A stretch of 64,000 nt of DNA from Apostichopus japonicus (GCF_037975245.1 NC_092579.1:7780001-7844000); one strand, 5' to 3'; shown: positions 10,591-28,145, counted from the stretch's first letter. The notes: generated by a model from the sequence alone, not told the origin. Numbers and translations: made by a program.

Positions 10591-13500
10591 TTAGTCATAC
10601 ACATTTTGAGAGTAAGTTAAATGGTTATCTGGATCAAATGTTGCCATTTGTTGATTAACGTCAGATGTTTGTTTCTTCTCAGATCTTTGTTTATTAAAAA
10701 AACATGAAATAATTATAACAATGGTCAAAATTAATAAGCAAGAAAGGATCACAACCACGGCTATCATAACCGCTGTTTTTATTCCAGTTGACTCTTTGAC
10801 CGTTGTACACGTCGGTAGGTCAGCTGACCATGTGCCATTCAATTGACATGTCAAAACCGATTGGCCAAATAAGATGAAGCCATCGTTGCAAGAAATATTC
10901 AATGCTGAACCAACAAGGTATGTATCGCCATTAACAACGCCATTTTCAACTGTTCCAGGTACATCACATCTAATAAGAATGCATTCTGGAAGCTGTTGAG
11001 ACCAAGTGCCATTAGGCTGACAATGCAACTCTCCGTCACCGTAGCTTAAAAATGATACTTCATTGCATATTACCACCACAGTATAACCGACTAGATAAAC
11101 GCTTCCATTTACGTATCCATTAACAACTTCTCCAGGGAAACCGCAGCTAACGATTTTAACCGACTGTTCCGTTATTGTTTCAAATTCGTGAACATCTTGC
11201 AAAGAATCATTTGCAAAACTTGTACTCCCGGTTGTGACGGCATCAAAGATACAAATAGTCGAATCTCCGCAAACCGATTTGATATCTTCGCTTACGTCAG
11301 TTGTATTCGGAAATTCCAAAGTAGGAACAAAGTTAACATCGCGGAACGAAAAAAAATCAGTAGGTGGCAGATAACTGAAAATCGAAGTATTTACATTTAA
11401 CATCCATGAAAGTCCAAAATCGTAATGGATGATATCAATCGTCGAGTTTGGTGATAAGGTTGATCCATCTGGTAACATCAAGTCATCTTCGGGATGGTCG
11501 TTGAAGTTCCCTAACAAACCCTCTGTCTTTTCTTTAAATTCGTCTGGTAATTGTAAAATGAAAGACATCATCTCTGGTGTTATACGAATCAATAATGTCG
11601 CCCCTGTGCTAAGAGAAATCCTGACCTTTGACAAGTCTGGGTTAATCGCTAGCCTCATCCCAGGAAAGGTTTGTTCTCGGATAAGATGCCCTTCGAAGAA
11701 CAAATCAATCTGAACCATATCCATCAAAATCATTAAGGAATCATCCAATTGTGACCTCTGAACTTGAATAACTGGAGAAAGATTGGACGAAAGAACAAAT
11801 GCCGTATAGACACTTGCATTAGTACCAGGAAGAGCTTCCATTCTTGCTTGAAAAGTTAGATTATGTAAAGTAGATTTTAGAAGAAGAAATTCTCCTGCAC
11901 CATTAAATGTAAATTCTTTTCCGTCGAGACTCAAAAAGTGAGGATCTCCAGTGCCGCGAGTTGGACGTGGAGGTTGGTACTGTGAACAATCATCTGAGGG
12001 GCGAAACTCGTAGTAAAAGCTACACAAGTGACTTTCTTGCTTACAGCAAGACAACCAAGGTAAGATGTCATACCAAAAATGCCAGATGGTACCAATGTGT
12101 AAAGCATAAGCATCAGCAGTTCCGCCCGCCGGAGGTCCCACTAAGATGTTTCCGTCACTCCCGTAACAACACTGCTGTCCAGAGCTACCTGATGTAACAC
12201 TAGAACGAAAGCACAAAACGGCACCCTCGTGGACGAAAGTTAGATCCGACGAGTCATCTTCCTTGAAATTACCGTCAACGAATGCTTGATCATCGGTACA
12301 GGGACAAGATGGAACGTTGCTAAGTCCATCAGGCATAAAGTTAGCTAGCCGATTGTCAGACCATTCGTTACAAGATGTCGAACCAAGCACCTTCAAAAAT
12401 CCACTAGAGAGATGATACAATATTGACTCTGATCGTGGTTTAACAATAAATACCGCTACAGACGTACCAAACGGGGCTATGTTTAAAGGGAAATTTTCAT
12501 GCATTAAATTGAAACTGCCAGTATTTTCCACCTGTTTGATGTCGATGTCCAATGACCAGCCAAATCCTGGACTCCCAAAGTTCGGAAAACTTACCCTAAC
12601 GGAAATATCTACCCATTCTACAGCGAAGAAGTCATCGGATATCCAATTAATAAAAATTGTTCCATTTTCGTTGAAATTGATGTAGCCAAACGTTTGCCCT
12701 GACTGTTCTACAACAACCTTTGGAGGGAGAACGTGCTGAGGGAGAACATGGATATTTCCTCTGAACAGGAATGTCCTTCCATCATCTACAGAAACATCAA
12801 CTGTGACATAAGATATCAAATGAAACACTGGCGTGATGCAGACAATATTGTAGAGGTCAATAGGCGTCCCTGTTACTTCTTCCGTAGCTTCTGTGCTTGT
12901 GGTAAACCTACATTTTATGCTGTGAGTTTCAGCAACATTTTCTTCAAGACAAGGTAACGTCAGAGCCAGTTGTTCTCCTCCAACCTCTCTCACAAAATAA
13001 GGTTCGATGTTAAGGAGACGTTCATCAGTAGGAAGAAATAGTCCAGCCGAGTATCCATACGTCTCATCATCTTCGTAGCCATACACAATGACCGTAAACG
13101 CGGACGTGTTGTTTAAAGAACTCTGTTCTACGTAATACGTTCCTTCTCCTTTCGGGATCTCTAATGTATATACGACATAGTCTGTTTGTGGAATGTTGTG
13201 GTGGGTGACAGTGTCATCTGTTAGAATGATCTCTCCGTTCATTAGTATTGTCGAAGATTCGTTGGCTTTGACAACAATATTCAGGAAATTGAAGAAGCCG
13301 TCATCATCTCCACCGGATGAATAAGGTGTAGAAAATCCGAAAATGAAACTATATTGGTCTTTGGCAGGAACCTGAATAATAGATGGATCCACTATTACCT
13401 GGTTTATTGTTCTCAGCAGTTGAAGAACAGAGATAGGTTTATTTGACTTAATTATCCCACTTCCAACTAGTTCGCCCTGCCAGAATTGCCCAGTTTGTAA

Positions 13501-14376
13501 AGTAATTTCTCCCACAGTCGGGACGCTTACCACTGTATCGCTATAATGAACGTGAATGGTGTAAACTGACCTATCGTTGGGCGTCCCTGTTGCTGTGTAA
13601 ATGTATTGTGTACCCCAACTCTCTACTGGAACAAGTTGCTCCGAAAGGGTGTCACAGTAAGATCCTGGAGTTGATGCACACAAATGACCTGTGAATACGG
13701 CTATTGGGTTGTCACTTTCAATCGTACTACCTCCAATATATTCAGCGTTTGAATCTGCAACGAGCTGCACTACTTCATACCTGTTGATATTAATCTCTAA
13801 AGAATCTCCTCCTTGATAAGAAACACCATCAAGGGTTACTCCAGCAGTGAGAACGATACTTACCGAAGTATCATCCTCTACACCAACAATAGCAAAAAGG
13901 GAAGAATCATCGTTGTCACCATCATTTTGATAACTCATTGCCACGTGCGAAACGCCAAGGTTATCCACAGGGATGCCCAAAAATGCATCGGTTGTGAATG
14001 GAGCATAATTAAGGCCATAGATAGATACATCACTGTCAGCATCAACAGCGATAACTCTGTTGCTGCGTTCTGATGACATACCAAGCAATAATTCGGAGGG
14101 AAGAGTTGCTCGAAGAGATCCCCTTGCTTCAATCTCAAACGTTTTCTCATACGGAAGTTGGTTGATAAGGTATCGGCTGCTTATAGTAACAGTCGTTAAT
14201 TGGTCACTAAATGCTACCACGATCAGCGACAGTTCTGTTACATCATAATTTGATACATGGTTACCTGTAAATGCCAATACAAAATGGCGTCCCCGTGTAA
14301 TACCTGAACACGATCCATCTCCTGTTGCAACTTGCACTTGAGCCACTATGAAAGCAGCTGCTAATGCGACCCACAT
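10591..14376 (-). CDS. Gene 2: IgGFc-binding-domain / AMOP / VWD / two sushi domains / transmembrane receptor
   Basis: Intact 1261-residue protein. I start it at the ATG at 14376 (MWVALAAAFIVAQV, a signal peptide) because a 3' splice site (TTTCTCTGTCAG, ending at 14386) lies just upstream; in-frame codons before that are intronic. Order: signal peptide; IgGFc-binding N-terminal region (TRGRHFVLAF) to about residue 560; beta-rich linker; AMOP about 669-795 (CNEWSDN, CPCTDDQA, QQCCYGSDGN, HFWYDILPWLSCC); VWD from 808 (GTGDPHFLSLDGKEFTFNG); two sushi/CCP domains at about 1078-1135 and 1137-1190; transmembrane helix about 1201-1227; 34-residue tail with Tyr near the end (TYSQNVYD). The AMOP-VWD-CCP-TM half resembles the layout of SUSD2. 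Genes 1 and 3 are closer to each other than to this one. Function is inferred only as a cell-surface adhesion or recognition protein. Confidence 0.9.
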   Translation of the reverse strand: MWVALAAAFIVAQVQVATGDGSCSGITRGRHFVLAFTGNHVSNYDVTELSLIVVAFSDQLTTVTISSRYLINQLPYEKTFEIEARGSLRATLPSELLLGMSSERSNRVIAVDADSDVSIYGLNYAPFTTDAFLGIPVDNLGVSHVAMSYQNDGDNDDSSLFAIVGVEDDTSVSIVLTAGVTLDGVSYQGGDSLEININRYEVVQLVADSNAEYIGGSTIESDNPIAVFTGHLCASTPGSYCDTLSEQLVPVESWGTQYIYTATGTPNDRSVYTIHVHYSDTVVSVPTVGEITLQTGQFWQGELVGSGIIKSNKPISVLQLLRTINQVIVDPSIIQVPAKDQYSFIFGFSTPYSSGGDDDGFFNFLNIVVKANESSTILMNGEIILTDDTVTHHNIPQTDYVVYTLEIPKGEGTYYVEQSSLNNTSAFTVIVYGYEDDETYGYSAGLFLPTDERLLNIEPYFVREVGGEQLALTLPCLEENVAETHSIKCRFTTSTEATEEVTGTPIDLYNIVCITPVFHLISYVTVDVSVDDGRTFLFRGNIHVLPQHVLPPKVVVEQSGQTFGYINFNENGTIFINWISDDFFAVEWVDISVRVSFPNFGSPGFGWSLDIDIKQVENTGSFNLMHENFPLNIAPFGTSVAVFIVKPRSESILYHLSSGFLKVLGSTSCNEWSDNRLANFMPDGLSNVPSCPCTDDQAFVDGNFKEDDSSDLTFVHEGAVLCFRSSVTSGSSGQQCCYGSDGNILVGPPAGGTADAYALHIGTIWHFWYDILPWLSCCKQESHLCSFYYEFRPSDDCSQYQPPRPTRGTGDPHFLSLDGKEFTFNGAGEFLLLKSTLHNLTFQARMEALPGTNASVYTAFVLSSNLSPVIQVQRSQLDDSLMILMDMVQIDLFFEGHLIREQTFPGMRLAINPDLSKVRISLSTGATLLIRITPEMMSFILQLPDEFKEKTEGLLGNFNDHPEDDLMLPDGSTLSPNSTIDIIHYDFGLSWMLNVNTSIFSYLPPTDFFSFRDVNFVPTLEFPNTTDVSEDIKSVCGDSTICIFDAVTTGSTSFANDSLQDVHEFETITEQSVKIVSCGFPGEVVNGYVNGSVYLVGYTVVVICNEVSFLSYGDGELHCQPNGTWSQQLPECILIRCDVPGTVENGVVNGDTYLVGSALNISCNDGFILFGQSVLTCQLNGTWSADLPTCTTVKESTGIKTAVMIAVVVILSCLLILTIVIIISCFFNKQRSEKKQTSDVNQQMATFDPDNHLTYSQNVYD

Positions 14377-19289
<4,913 letters not shown>

Positions 19290-19590
19290 GTAAAGTAACC
19301 CGGACCGATTCTCGAACTTCGAACTCCTTCGAGGAAATAACCAAATCGGATTATTATATCAAAGACAAACAGTACCAGTCAACTGCTTTGGACTGTAAGC
19401 AAAGACGAATTAAGATAACATCAATAAAAGTCCAAAGAACTCTCTATCAAACCTTAGTTAGGTAGTGAATGATAACGTGATAATGTCATAATGACTATAT
19501 AGTTACCACAGATTAGGTTGTAGCAGGTACTCCATCGTCATAACATAGTTGTTCTTTTTACCAATCACAGTTTTGTATTTTTTTCTTTTG
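19290..19590 (+). repeat. Orphan copy of the receptor-gene 5' region
   Basis: The stretch AGCAGGTACTCCATCGTCATAACA (broken here: AGCAGGTACTCC, ATCGTCATAACA) near 19520-19546 matches the leader-exon candidates at 21287 and 27861, and the DNA before it (AGACAAACA, then AAAAGTCCAAAGAACTC) matches 21080-21190. The splice donor is lost (GGCAAGTCTAATC here, AGGTAAGTCTAATC at 21357). No receptor coding region follows directly, so this is a duplicated promoter/leader segment. Confidence 0.5.
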
Positions 19591-19649
19591 GCAAGTCTAA
19601 TCTATTAGTAAAACAAGAACATACATTTCGAATAATACAATTTCCCCCT

Positions 19650-19970
19650 TCTCATCTCTCATCTGTCTTCTTCTTCCATAGAGGCAATTAAGACCTCAAC
19701 AGAGCGTCTCCATTCGTCTCGGTCGGCAGCTGTATTTCTGGCCTCATTCCAGGATCTCCAACCAGCCCTCTCTCTCTCTTTGTCCACTGTCCTGCGCCAT
19801 GTTGTTTTTGGTCGCCCTCTCTTGCTTCTGCCCTCCGGTGCCCATGTCATGCTGATGTTGCTGTCTTTGTTTGGGTTTTGGCGCAATATTTGCCCAATAA
19901 ATTTCCACTAGTGGCCTAGTCGGCTTGTCCTCTCGGCTTTGGCTCAGATGCGTCATACTTCTCTCTCAAC
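19650..19970 (-). mobile_element. RTE-like LINE 3' fragment (C terminus of ORF2)
   Basis: The minus strand encodes a Trp-Arg-rich tail: MTWAPEGRSKRGRPKTTWRR, then VDKERERAGWRSWNEA and AADRDEWRRSVEVL. This RGRPKTTWRR...DR..WR pattern is typical of the extreme C terminus of RTE-type endonuclease/RT polyproteins in invertebrates. The rest of the element is absent, so it is a 5'-truncated relic. The GC-rich stretch at 20040-20115 next to it may belong to the same or another repeat. Confidence 0.65.
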
Positions 19971-20623
19971 GAGAGCTGCCACTGTGTCCCCAAGATTTAA
20001 TAAATTTGATCTGTTAAAGGTTCCGTAGCAAGAGTTTTTTTTACAGGGTGGGGTTGCTAGCCCCACGCCAACCCTTCTCGTTTTGTATCCGGGCTTGGGA
20101 CCGGCATAGCCAGAGTTCTTTCCCCCCTTAAAGAACCGTAAATTCTTTCAAATTCTTCCAAGTGTTTCTCCAAACGAGATGACAGTCGACCAAATTATGT
20201 GAATTTCCTACACATACTTCTTAAATAAGCGAACATAAATAAATCAGTACTGAGTGAAATTTGTCGCCCATACACTTGTTCATAACAGTTTTAAATGCCA
20301 AATGAAGAGCAATCCTGATTTTTCGCAATTTGTAATTTTTTTCTTCATTGTGATAACTATATATCGAACTAATGCACTACCGTGGGTTTGGCATATTATT
20401 GAATCCAGTCGAAAATTTGTCAAAACAATAATAGTTATCATAACAATACTGTGTGATTTCACAATAAGCCAGTTCGGAGATTTCATCTGCTCTTGGGTGT
20501 TTCCTGTCTGTGTCTTTTCTGTACAGGTCAATCGGTAACCATTCATTGCAAAGTTATTACCACCGTACAAAACATTCAGTATGATCAGTGAAGGAGTGTC
20601 TCTTTTGTGTCTCTTTTGTTTCT

Positions 20624-20762
20624 ATGTGTCATCGTCATCGTCGTCGTCGTCGCCGTCGTCGCCGTCGTCGCGTCGTCGTCGTCGCGTCGTCGCCATCGCC
20701 ATCGCCATCGCCATCGCCATCGCCATCGTCATCATCATTATCATCATCATCCTCATCATCAA
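20624..20762. repeat. Compound trinucleotide/hexanucleotide microsatellite (TCG, CCATCG, TCA)
   Basis: Runs of TCGTCG, GCCATC and ATCATC units in sequence over about 140 bases. Poly-Ser and Ala-Ile frames through it are artefacts. Confidence 0.95.
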
Positions 20763-20959
20763 GTCACATTTAAAATTTAACCGCTGTATCGCCTGATTTT
20801 GAGCAAATTGTTTTCAATATCTTTTGCCAGCCTATGAATCATATAGAGATTTTTCTTTGAAATGCGATTTGAACACCCTAAGTTTGCAATGCAAATTATC
20901 ATTAACACGCCTCAACATGCAAATCGTGCTCTACATAAACCGACCAGTTCAAACTGCAA

Positions 20960-21358
20960 AACATTTCTGCGTCAACAGGTCACTCTAGAGAGTCTAGACA
21001 CCACCAATTGCATCTCTTCGGTAGATGGCAAACACCTTAACTCATCGTTGGGAAAATCCCAAGTTGCATTCTTTTATCAGAGACAAACAAACCACTCAAC
21101 TGCCTTTGACTAAATAAAAAATGATACATTCCGACCTAGTTATCAAGTTGACATACCATGGATAAAAAAGTCCAATGAACTCGTTACATATTATACGGTA
21201 ATTACTAACCATGTAAGGATTTGAACTTTGTATATTAAGGATTGACTTGTAAGGAGATCATATCATACTGATATAATTTGATCACTGAGCAGGTTGTCAC
21301 AGATACTCCATCGTCATAACACATAAAATTCTACCAGTCAGACTTTTGTAATTTTCAG
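20960..21358 (+). promoter_or_regulatory. 5' flank and leader exon of the receptor pseudogene
   Basis: Leader-exon candidate 21287-21358 ends in ATTTTCAG followed by GTAAGT, a consensus 5' splice site. It matches the gene 3 leader (CAG, then TACTC, ATCGTCATAACACA). The preceding 300 bases share words with 19290-19510. The matching 3' splice site is at 22774. Confidence 0.45.
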
Positions 21359-22774
21359 GTAAGTCTAATCTCAAACTTAGACCATAACACATTCATTTGA
21401 AGTTCCCTTTTTTCCCTAATAGCTCTGTACATCATCGTAATATATGAAATATATTCACGTCGATAATATGGGTTTGAGCCAGATACTTTAATTCACTCTC
21501 TTCTCCATTCGGTTGTCAAACGTTTATATTTTATAATTAAACGATCACGTCAACAGAGATTAAAAACAAGTTTGTTCTTCTGAAGAATACCATAATCTTT
21601 TTTCTGTTAGAATTGTTACTAATCTAAACGGCAAATCAGAGATATCGAAATTTGCCATATAAGTATATTTAAAAAAAGGTTTTGTCGTAAGATTCCTGTA
21701 TTGAATAATAATCATAATACTAAATTGAGAACTATCAAAACGAAAAACTGATTGATGTTCTCATACTTTATCATAGAAATGGATGCAACCAACAAAAAAG
21801 GATGGTAAAAGTAGTCAGCAAGATATGCAAAATCAAATTTAGTTTCATCGCCCATTGAATAGATATTTATTGATTAGTTGTGTGTAAAAACCTGAGACGT
21901 ATTGCAAGTATGGCTAGGAGATCGTAATTGCTATTCATTGACAAAGGTGATGAACGGCATTTTTTGTTATAATGTAGAACGACGTCCGTAGACAACAGGT
22001 GAAATAGATCCTCGACCCTACCTTGCACAATATAATGAAATAATTTCTCATGATTTTATAGTGAAATAAAAATCTCTTAATATCATTGTCAATAGAAACG
22101 GATTGGAAAATTGTTTCTGATGAATGAGTTTTCAAATACTGCCGATAATGTATATTTATATATGAAAGTTTTCATTTTTGTAAAGAACACTCACAGTTCA
22201 TAAATTTTGAAAATTCAAATGCTGAAGGCTGCAAAAAAAGCTGGACATGTGACGTGATTGTCCTCGTGACCGGACCTGGCGCTCGACACCCTTCTCTGTA
22301 TCTGTCAGGGATTGCGTACACAAACCCGGACTAATCCTCCAACTTGGAACTCTTTGGAGGGATATACCCAAACTGGATTCCTTTTATCAAAAATAAAATA
22401 AAAGGGTACATTATTTGCTGAAAACTAGTGTAATGTCTCCGAATTTCCATCTTGCAATATGAGAACAGCTTCCTACATGCATGCATGATTCAGGTATCGA
22501 TCCAACCTCAAGTATATCAGATTCTGCATGATGCATACACTATAATGATAATATCTATCATAACCATAAGAGCTTTTTGCACATTATCTGGCGAGAATTG
22601 GACAAATGTCATTTGGAATTTGGCAAAGGCCAAAGTAACTAATATTTCAATTTATATTAAAGAATACGGGTTCTCTGAATTTTTGTACGGTGTATCACGT
22701 GATAAAAAGTACAATGTTTCAGATGCTAATAGCCATAGAATGTTAAGACTTATGTGCTTTCTCTTTATCGATAG
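21359..22774. other. Former intron 1 of the receptor pseudogene
   Basis: AT-rich sequence between the leader-exon candidate and the 3' splice site (CTTTATCGATAG ending at 22774). No other feature seen. Confidence 0.4.
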
Positions 22775-25690
22775 GATTGTGAGCAGGCTTGTATTAATCA
22801 TCTTCATCCTGGTTCACATGGTGGTTCAAGTTGATGGGAGTACAGACACCTGTGCCGTTGTTACCTGAGGACGTAAATTTTGTGATAGCCTATACATGTA
22901 ATCGATTTTGTGGGAGCAGCCAACTCTTGCTGATCGTTGTTGCATTCACCGATCAACCAACAACAGTCACGATAACTTGCAGCAAACATTCTGGCGTTGA
23001 TGAGCTGTACCCAACAACATTTGTGCTAGATGTGAGGGACTCTAAGCGAATCAATATTCCAAGATAATTATGCTTGACACAACGTCAAAACATAGTGACA
23101 AAGTCATTGAAGTAAATGCAAACAGTGATGTATCTGTCCACGGTTTTAATTACGCACCTTATTCACCCGATGCTTTTTTGGTTACTCCAGTGAATAATAT
23201 TGGCGTATCGTAGGTAGCAGCGAGCTATGCAAACGACGGCAATGTATGTCGGGGAGACTTTATTCGCTGTCGTCGGGGTAGAGGATGAGACAATCCTTAG
23301 AAATATCCTTACAGCAGGAGTTACGATTGACGAAAATTCTTATCTAAGTGGCGATACAATTCCACTGATGATTCACAAACATGAACTAATATAACTAGTG
23401 AGCGATTCAATCTTAAAATGTGTGGGTTTAATGAAAAGCGATAAGCCAGTTGTCTTTTTTACTGGTAATTTGTGTGCATCTACGACGGGTTCGTATTGCG
23501 ATGCTCTTGCAGAACAATTGTTACCGGTAGAAAGCTGGAGTAATACGTACATTTACAGTGCCACAGGATCAGTTGATGACCAATCAGTGTATGTGATTCA
23601 CAGCTATTACGAGAATTCAGGGGTAACCAAGCAGTTACAGGATCAGTGACACTGCAACTCGGAGAATTTTGGCAAGGTGAGCTTCAAGGAAGTGGGGCAA
23701 TTGCCTCAAATCAACCGATTTCTGTGATGCAAATTTTATCAACGATAAAAAAATAAAAAATCGGTGGCCCCTCTATCACCTAGGTCTCATCTGAGGAACA
23801 ATTGAGCTTCTTATTTGGATTTTCTACTCCTCCAAAGTCTGCTGGAGACATGGAAGGAGGGTTCTTTTTGTCTAATTTTCTGAATATTGTGGTAAAATCA
23901 AATAAATCGGAGACGATTTTGCTGAACAGTGAACCTATTTTACAAACAGCAGTCACAGCAATCACAGTATACCTGATACATAATATGATGTAAGGTAAAA
24001 GTTCTAAAATGAGGTGTCTATTTCGTAGAACAGAGCCCATCTCCTTTTTTTTTGTTATGGTTTATGGGTATGAACATGACGAGAGTTATGGTTAGTCAGC
24101 CGGACTCTTTCTCCTAAATGACGGAGACGGGTGTTGGCGGAGAGCAAATTAATGGCACGCTCTCGTGCATTGAACATAGTGTAGTTCACTCTGACAATGC
24201 GTTTTGTCGATTCAACGCCATATAATAGAGTGATTGACGTCCCCGGCCATGTTCTTGATGCGTAAACCATTGTCTTCACTACTCCGAGGTTTCAACAACT
24301 ATAATATGTTACTGTGGACATGTCCATTGGCGGCAAAGAGACTTTCCTTTCAGAGGGAATGTTCATATTCTTCCCCAAGATGTGTTGCAATCAGGTGAAA
24401 TTGAAGGTAACATAGATTTTACAAAAGGCAACGAAATTATCCCTGAGTGGAATCCAAGCGAACTGTGTGGCATAGGATACATCGATATTTCAATTCAAGT
24501 CGCCATTGGATTTATTTGGTACAAGTGATATAAAAATTGCAAGCAGGATCGAAATCCTAGGCAGATTTAATTTCACGTCATCGGATATACCAACGTAAAG
24601 TTTGAATCTACTTAGTTCATTTGGTCTATCGTCGGTAATTACATTCCAATCATACGACAAGCTACTAATTAGCGTACATTTGAAATTGATTTACAGCACA
24701 ATCTGCTCCTTCTGGCTGCAATCTGCTAACGCTGGCGATCTACCGCCATGTCCGTGCACCGATCAGCAGGCAGAAGCTGATGGTAGACTTGAACCTGACG
24801 AAAATCCATCTCTTGAATATTATCACCCAGGAGCTTCGTCGTGTTATCGATCAGGATCAGGAGGAAGTGAACAACGGAAGCGGGACGGTTGATAGCTATG
24901 CCCTTAGGGACATTGGGGGCATTTACTGTACCGTAAACCATTTTTGGTTCGACGTCCTACCATTTATAGCCTGCTGCAAATTGACAAGTTAGTGTGAAAT
25001 TTAATATTAATTTCGTCCTTCAGATAATTGTTCGGATTATCAGCCACCACGACCAACTACTGACACAGGACATCCGCATTTCATCAGTCTGGACGGGAAA
25101 GAGTTCACCTTTAAATGGTGCCGGTGATTTTGTTTTGGTCAAATCTTCTCTGCATAACTTCACATTCCAAACCAGAATGGAGGTTTTAGCTGGTACTGAT
25201 GCAAGCGTCTACACATCCTTTGTACTTTCTTCCGACATACCTCATACAATTCAAGTTCAGAGGTCACAGTCAAATGGAACACTCATTCTCTTGAATGGTG
25301 AACCAATTGATCTCTATTTCGATGGATATCTGATCCGAAAGCAAGACTTCCGTGGACTAAGGTTAACCGTTAACCCTGACGTGTCTGAAATCACGGTACG
25401 CCTACATATTAGAGCAGAATATTTAATTAGGATCACAAGAGAAATGATTTGCTTCTATGTTACAATTGTCGGATGCGTTGAAGGGAGGGACTACTGGGCA
25501 ATGTTAGTTATATCCGCGATGATGACTTTACTTTATCAAACGGGTCTTTACTGTTAGCTAACTCACTATTTAATGACCCTCTTCAAGAAACTAGAAATTA
25601 CGGAACAGTTAATGAGAATTTAGTCAAAATTGTCAGTTGTGGTCAACCAGGTAAAATTGAAAATGGGACAATGAGTTTTCACAATTCAAG
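22775..25690 (+). pseudogene. Decayed receptor copy (IgGFc-binding-N / AMOP / VWD), many lesions
   Basis: Homologous to gene 3 along most of its length but split among short frames: signal peptide (LVLIIFILVHMVVQVDGST), IgGFc-binding region (23100-24000), AMOP (CTDQQAEADGRLEPDENPS near 24760, FWFDVLPFIACCKL near 24950), VWD (MEVLAGTDASVYTSFVLSS near 25180) and the start of a sushi domain (KIVSCGQPGKIENGTM near 25630). Lesions I can see: the start codon region reads GATTGTGAGC instead of GAATGGCGAGC, Arg to TGA soon after the signal peptide, numerous frameshifts, an internal deletion after the VWD GNFND region near 25555, and loss of the end of the sushi domain, the transmembrane helix and the tail. 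Not expected to be functional. Confidence 0.9.
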
Positions 25691-27629
25691 AGTAATTCGT
25701 CTTTTTTATGTCTGCCTTAACTTTGCTACTAAAAAGGGAAATATCCGAAAACATGCACTGGACCCCAGACTATGGACATGTGCTTTTGTGCTGCAAAATC
25801 GCTACGAAATTTAAAATATATATCTGGAAAACTGTAGCTTTAACCCACCAAAGCTCTAATGATACATTTCTGAGATATGTCCAGACTATATTTTTTTCTT
25901 GTGACATTTTGGTTCTTACTGACCACAAGACAAGCATTGGTTGAAAATGCTTTAATCAGCAACAGCCAAAGCCAATCTCACTCCTGCACGATAACTGATG
26001 TATTTATGTAGGCACCGCATTAAATAGCTGGGAATATTTATTCGTTACCAAACTTTCACTTTTTTTCGGTTGATAATGTCACATTTCAAACGCTTTTTAT
26101 GTGAGTTGTTGGTATCCTTCTGCGATTCAAATAACGTCAAATGAGATTTATATCCCTGCTATACCCCTATTATTCAACATAGTTAGTAAGTTCTACAGTG
26201 AGTTGTAGGACGAAAAAACTAACTGAACGAATACAATGTCTCTTCTCTTAGTTTAAATAGGCTTTTTAATTTTGTAGCAATACATTATAATCATTATTCA
26301 TTCCATATCTCTTTAATTAATCAGTGAATGGTCTGATTGCCTTTCTCAAGAATTAACCGTTTTTCGTTGAACCTATACCTTACATTACGTTTATAAGTGT
26401 AATGTATGTAACAATTATCTTTAAAAGCACTCAAAGTATGGTAGGCTCGTTTTCTGAAAACGTTGATGGATTGGTATCCCTTCCAATAGCATACATTTCC
26501 TTAAGATTTGTGCGATGCTTCCCTTAACATTATAACCCGTGTGTGGTATGCCTTATCTTGCAAGATGGTCGGACATTGTTATCCAAAACTTTTCAAACAC
26601 AATGTGCATTTATGCATAGATAGACGGAATATTTAAATATTACTGAAGAATATACGCTCGTCCAGATGTTTCCACGAAGACAATATTTCTACATGTTTAA
26701 TGCAGTAGCGCCACTATATATCACAGTGCAAGTGTTTGTTTCTTTGTAGTTTTTACATAATCGCTGCCTCGATAAGAAGCAGCTGTGTGTTCAATAGCAT
26801 GTATATGTTACCATGACTGTTGAATTGCAATTACCCAACAGTTACCCAACTCAACACGACTACGGATATGAAAGTTGAAGCTGGTCTATAGGAGAACATA
26901 TTGAAACTTTGCGATGCCTTGCAATAGCTTACCATAGGCCATGTTAAGTTTGATGTTTACTTCTTATTAAAAAAAAATAAAGTTAATTTGTTCGAAATGT
27001 TCCTAACACAGTTTTAGTTAACACGATCCAGAAAATACCAATTCGCAGCCTTAAACTTTTAATAGATTTAAGGAAATAAAGTACTATTTTGCCAGAGGCG
27101 TTCCATAAAGGTTCATACCAGCTCAAGCGTAAATCTCATGCACACTTTAAACAAATGCTATCAAAAAACAAACAAGCAAAAACTACATGTCAGCTATATA
27201 GTCCACATGGAAGATCGGTTACGTGAGGGGTAAGGCATTTGCCACGACATTGTATATTTGCATGACAGTGACGAGTTGTAAGGGGTGGAGGAGGTTAGTG
27301 ACGGTAGCGCAATTGGAAGAAAATCTACAGCATACATTTCTATTCACGTAATCTCCTCATGATATGATGTTGAGTTGGAGTGGTGGGGGGGGGGGGGGGG
27401 AGGACCCTTGAAATCAATTGCTTTCCCTGAGAATAAAGCAAAATAAGTTCAGTCTTTACGTATAAACTTTAAATTGAATTAATTCATGTTTGGTTAACTT
27501 CAAAATCTACTCCGGAATAAAAACAAAATTTGATAAACGGAGACGTTTATACAGATCAATTTGTTTGTACATATTTATGCCGCATTTGAATCCGTGGTTA
27601 ACTAATCACGAGACTTACATCCCTTTGAT
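25691..27629. other. Intergenic; start matches the 3' flank of gene 3
   Basis: 25725-25785 (AAGGGAAATATCCG, then GGACC and CTATGGA) resembles 34150-34200 after gene 3, so the duplicated unit included 3' flank. The rest, with a G run near 27390, holds nothing I recognise and is extra relative to the gene 3 flank. Confidence 0.4.
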
Positions 27630-27937
27630 ACACTACAGACACACAGACTAAACTTTGGATTGCGAATGCCCAAGTTGGATTCTGTAACAGAGATACAAAC
27701 AAGCTCTTAACAACTGTAAGGTATACGACGACAGGCACATTATTGACTTAGCATCGCTAATACTTAAATTAGCCATTTACGTAGAACTACCATACACTTC
27801 AACTGTGTATAGGGAGTGGACGATAAGAAGATCAGATTAGACTGAATTTATTCTAGCAAAGAGCAGTTTGTCACAGGTACTCTATCGTCATAACACAAAA
27901 TATCCTAACAGACTGAGTCAGACGTTACAGCTTTCAG
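27630..27937 (+). promoter_or_regulatory. 5' flank and leader exon candidate of gene 3
   Basis: Leader-exon candidate 27861-27937 (GAGCAG, TTGTCACAGGTACTC, ATCGTCATAACAC) ends in CTTTCAG followed by GTAAGA. It is shared with 21287-21358 and 19512-19590. With the 3' splice site at 30190 the intron would be 2253 bp. Promoter elements themselves were not identified. Confidence 0.45.
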
Positions 27938-28145
27938 GTAAGAAAAATGTCTACATAAAACAAGCACAAAATCAGTTTGACTTATATTTGTATTTATTCT
28001 TACATTTCTTCCAATTATTCTAAATTAAATATTTTCGTTAAAAATAGGATGTTTAACGAACGATTCCAGGTCAATTGTTTGCCCGTCTCCATTCGGTTGT
28101 CTCTTTTCAAAGTTTTATATAGGATAGAACATTCTGCACATTTGG

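Noticed and set aside
11188-14248. Several plus-strand frames of 60-94 codons inside gene 2
   Set aside because: Shadows of the long minus-strand coding exon.
20588-20796. Poly-Ser and Ala-Ile frames
   Set aside because: Products of the TCG/CCATCG microsatellite.
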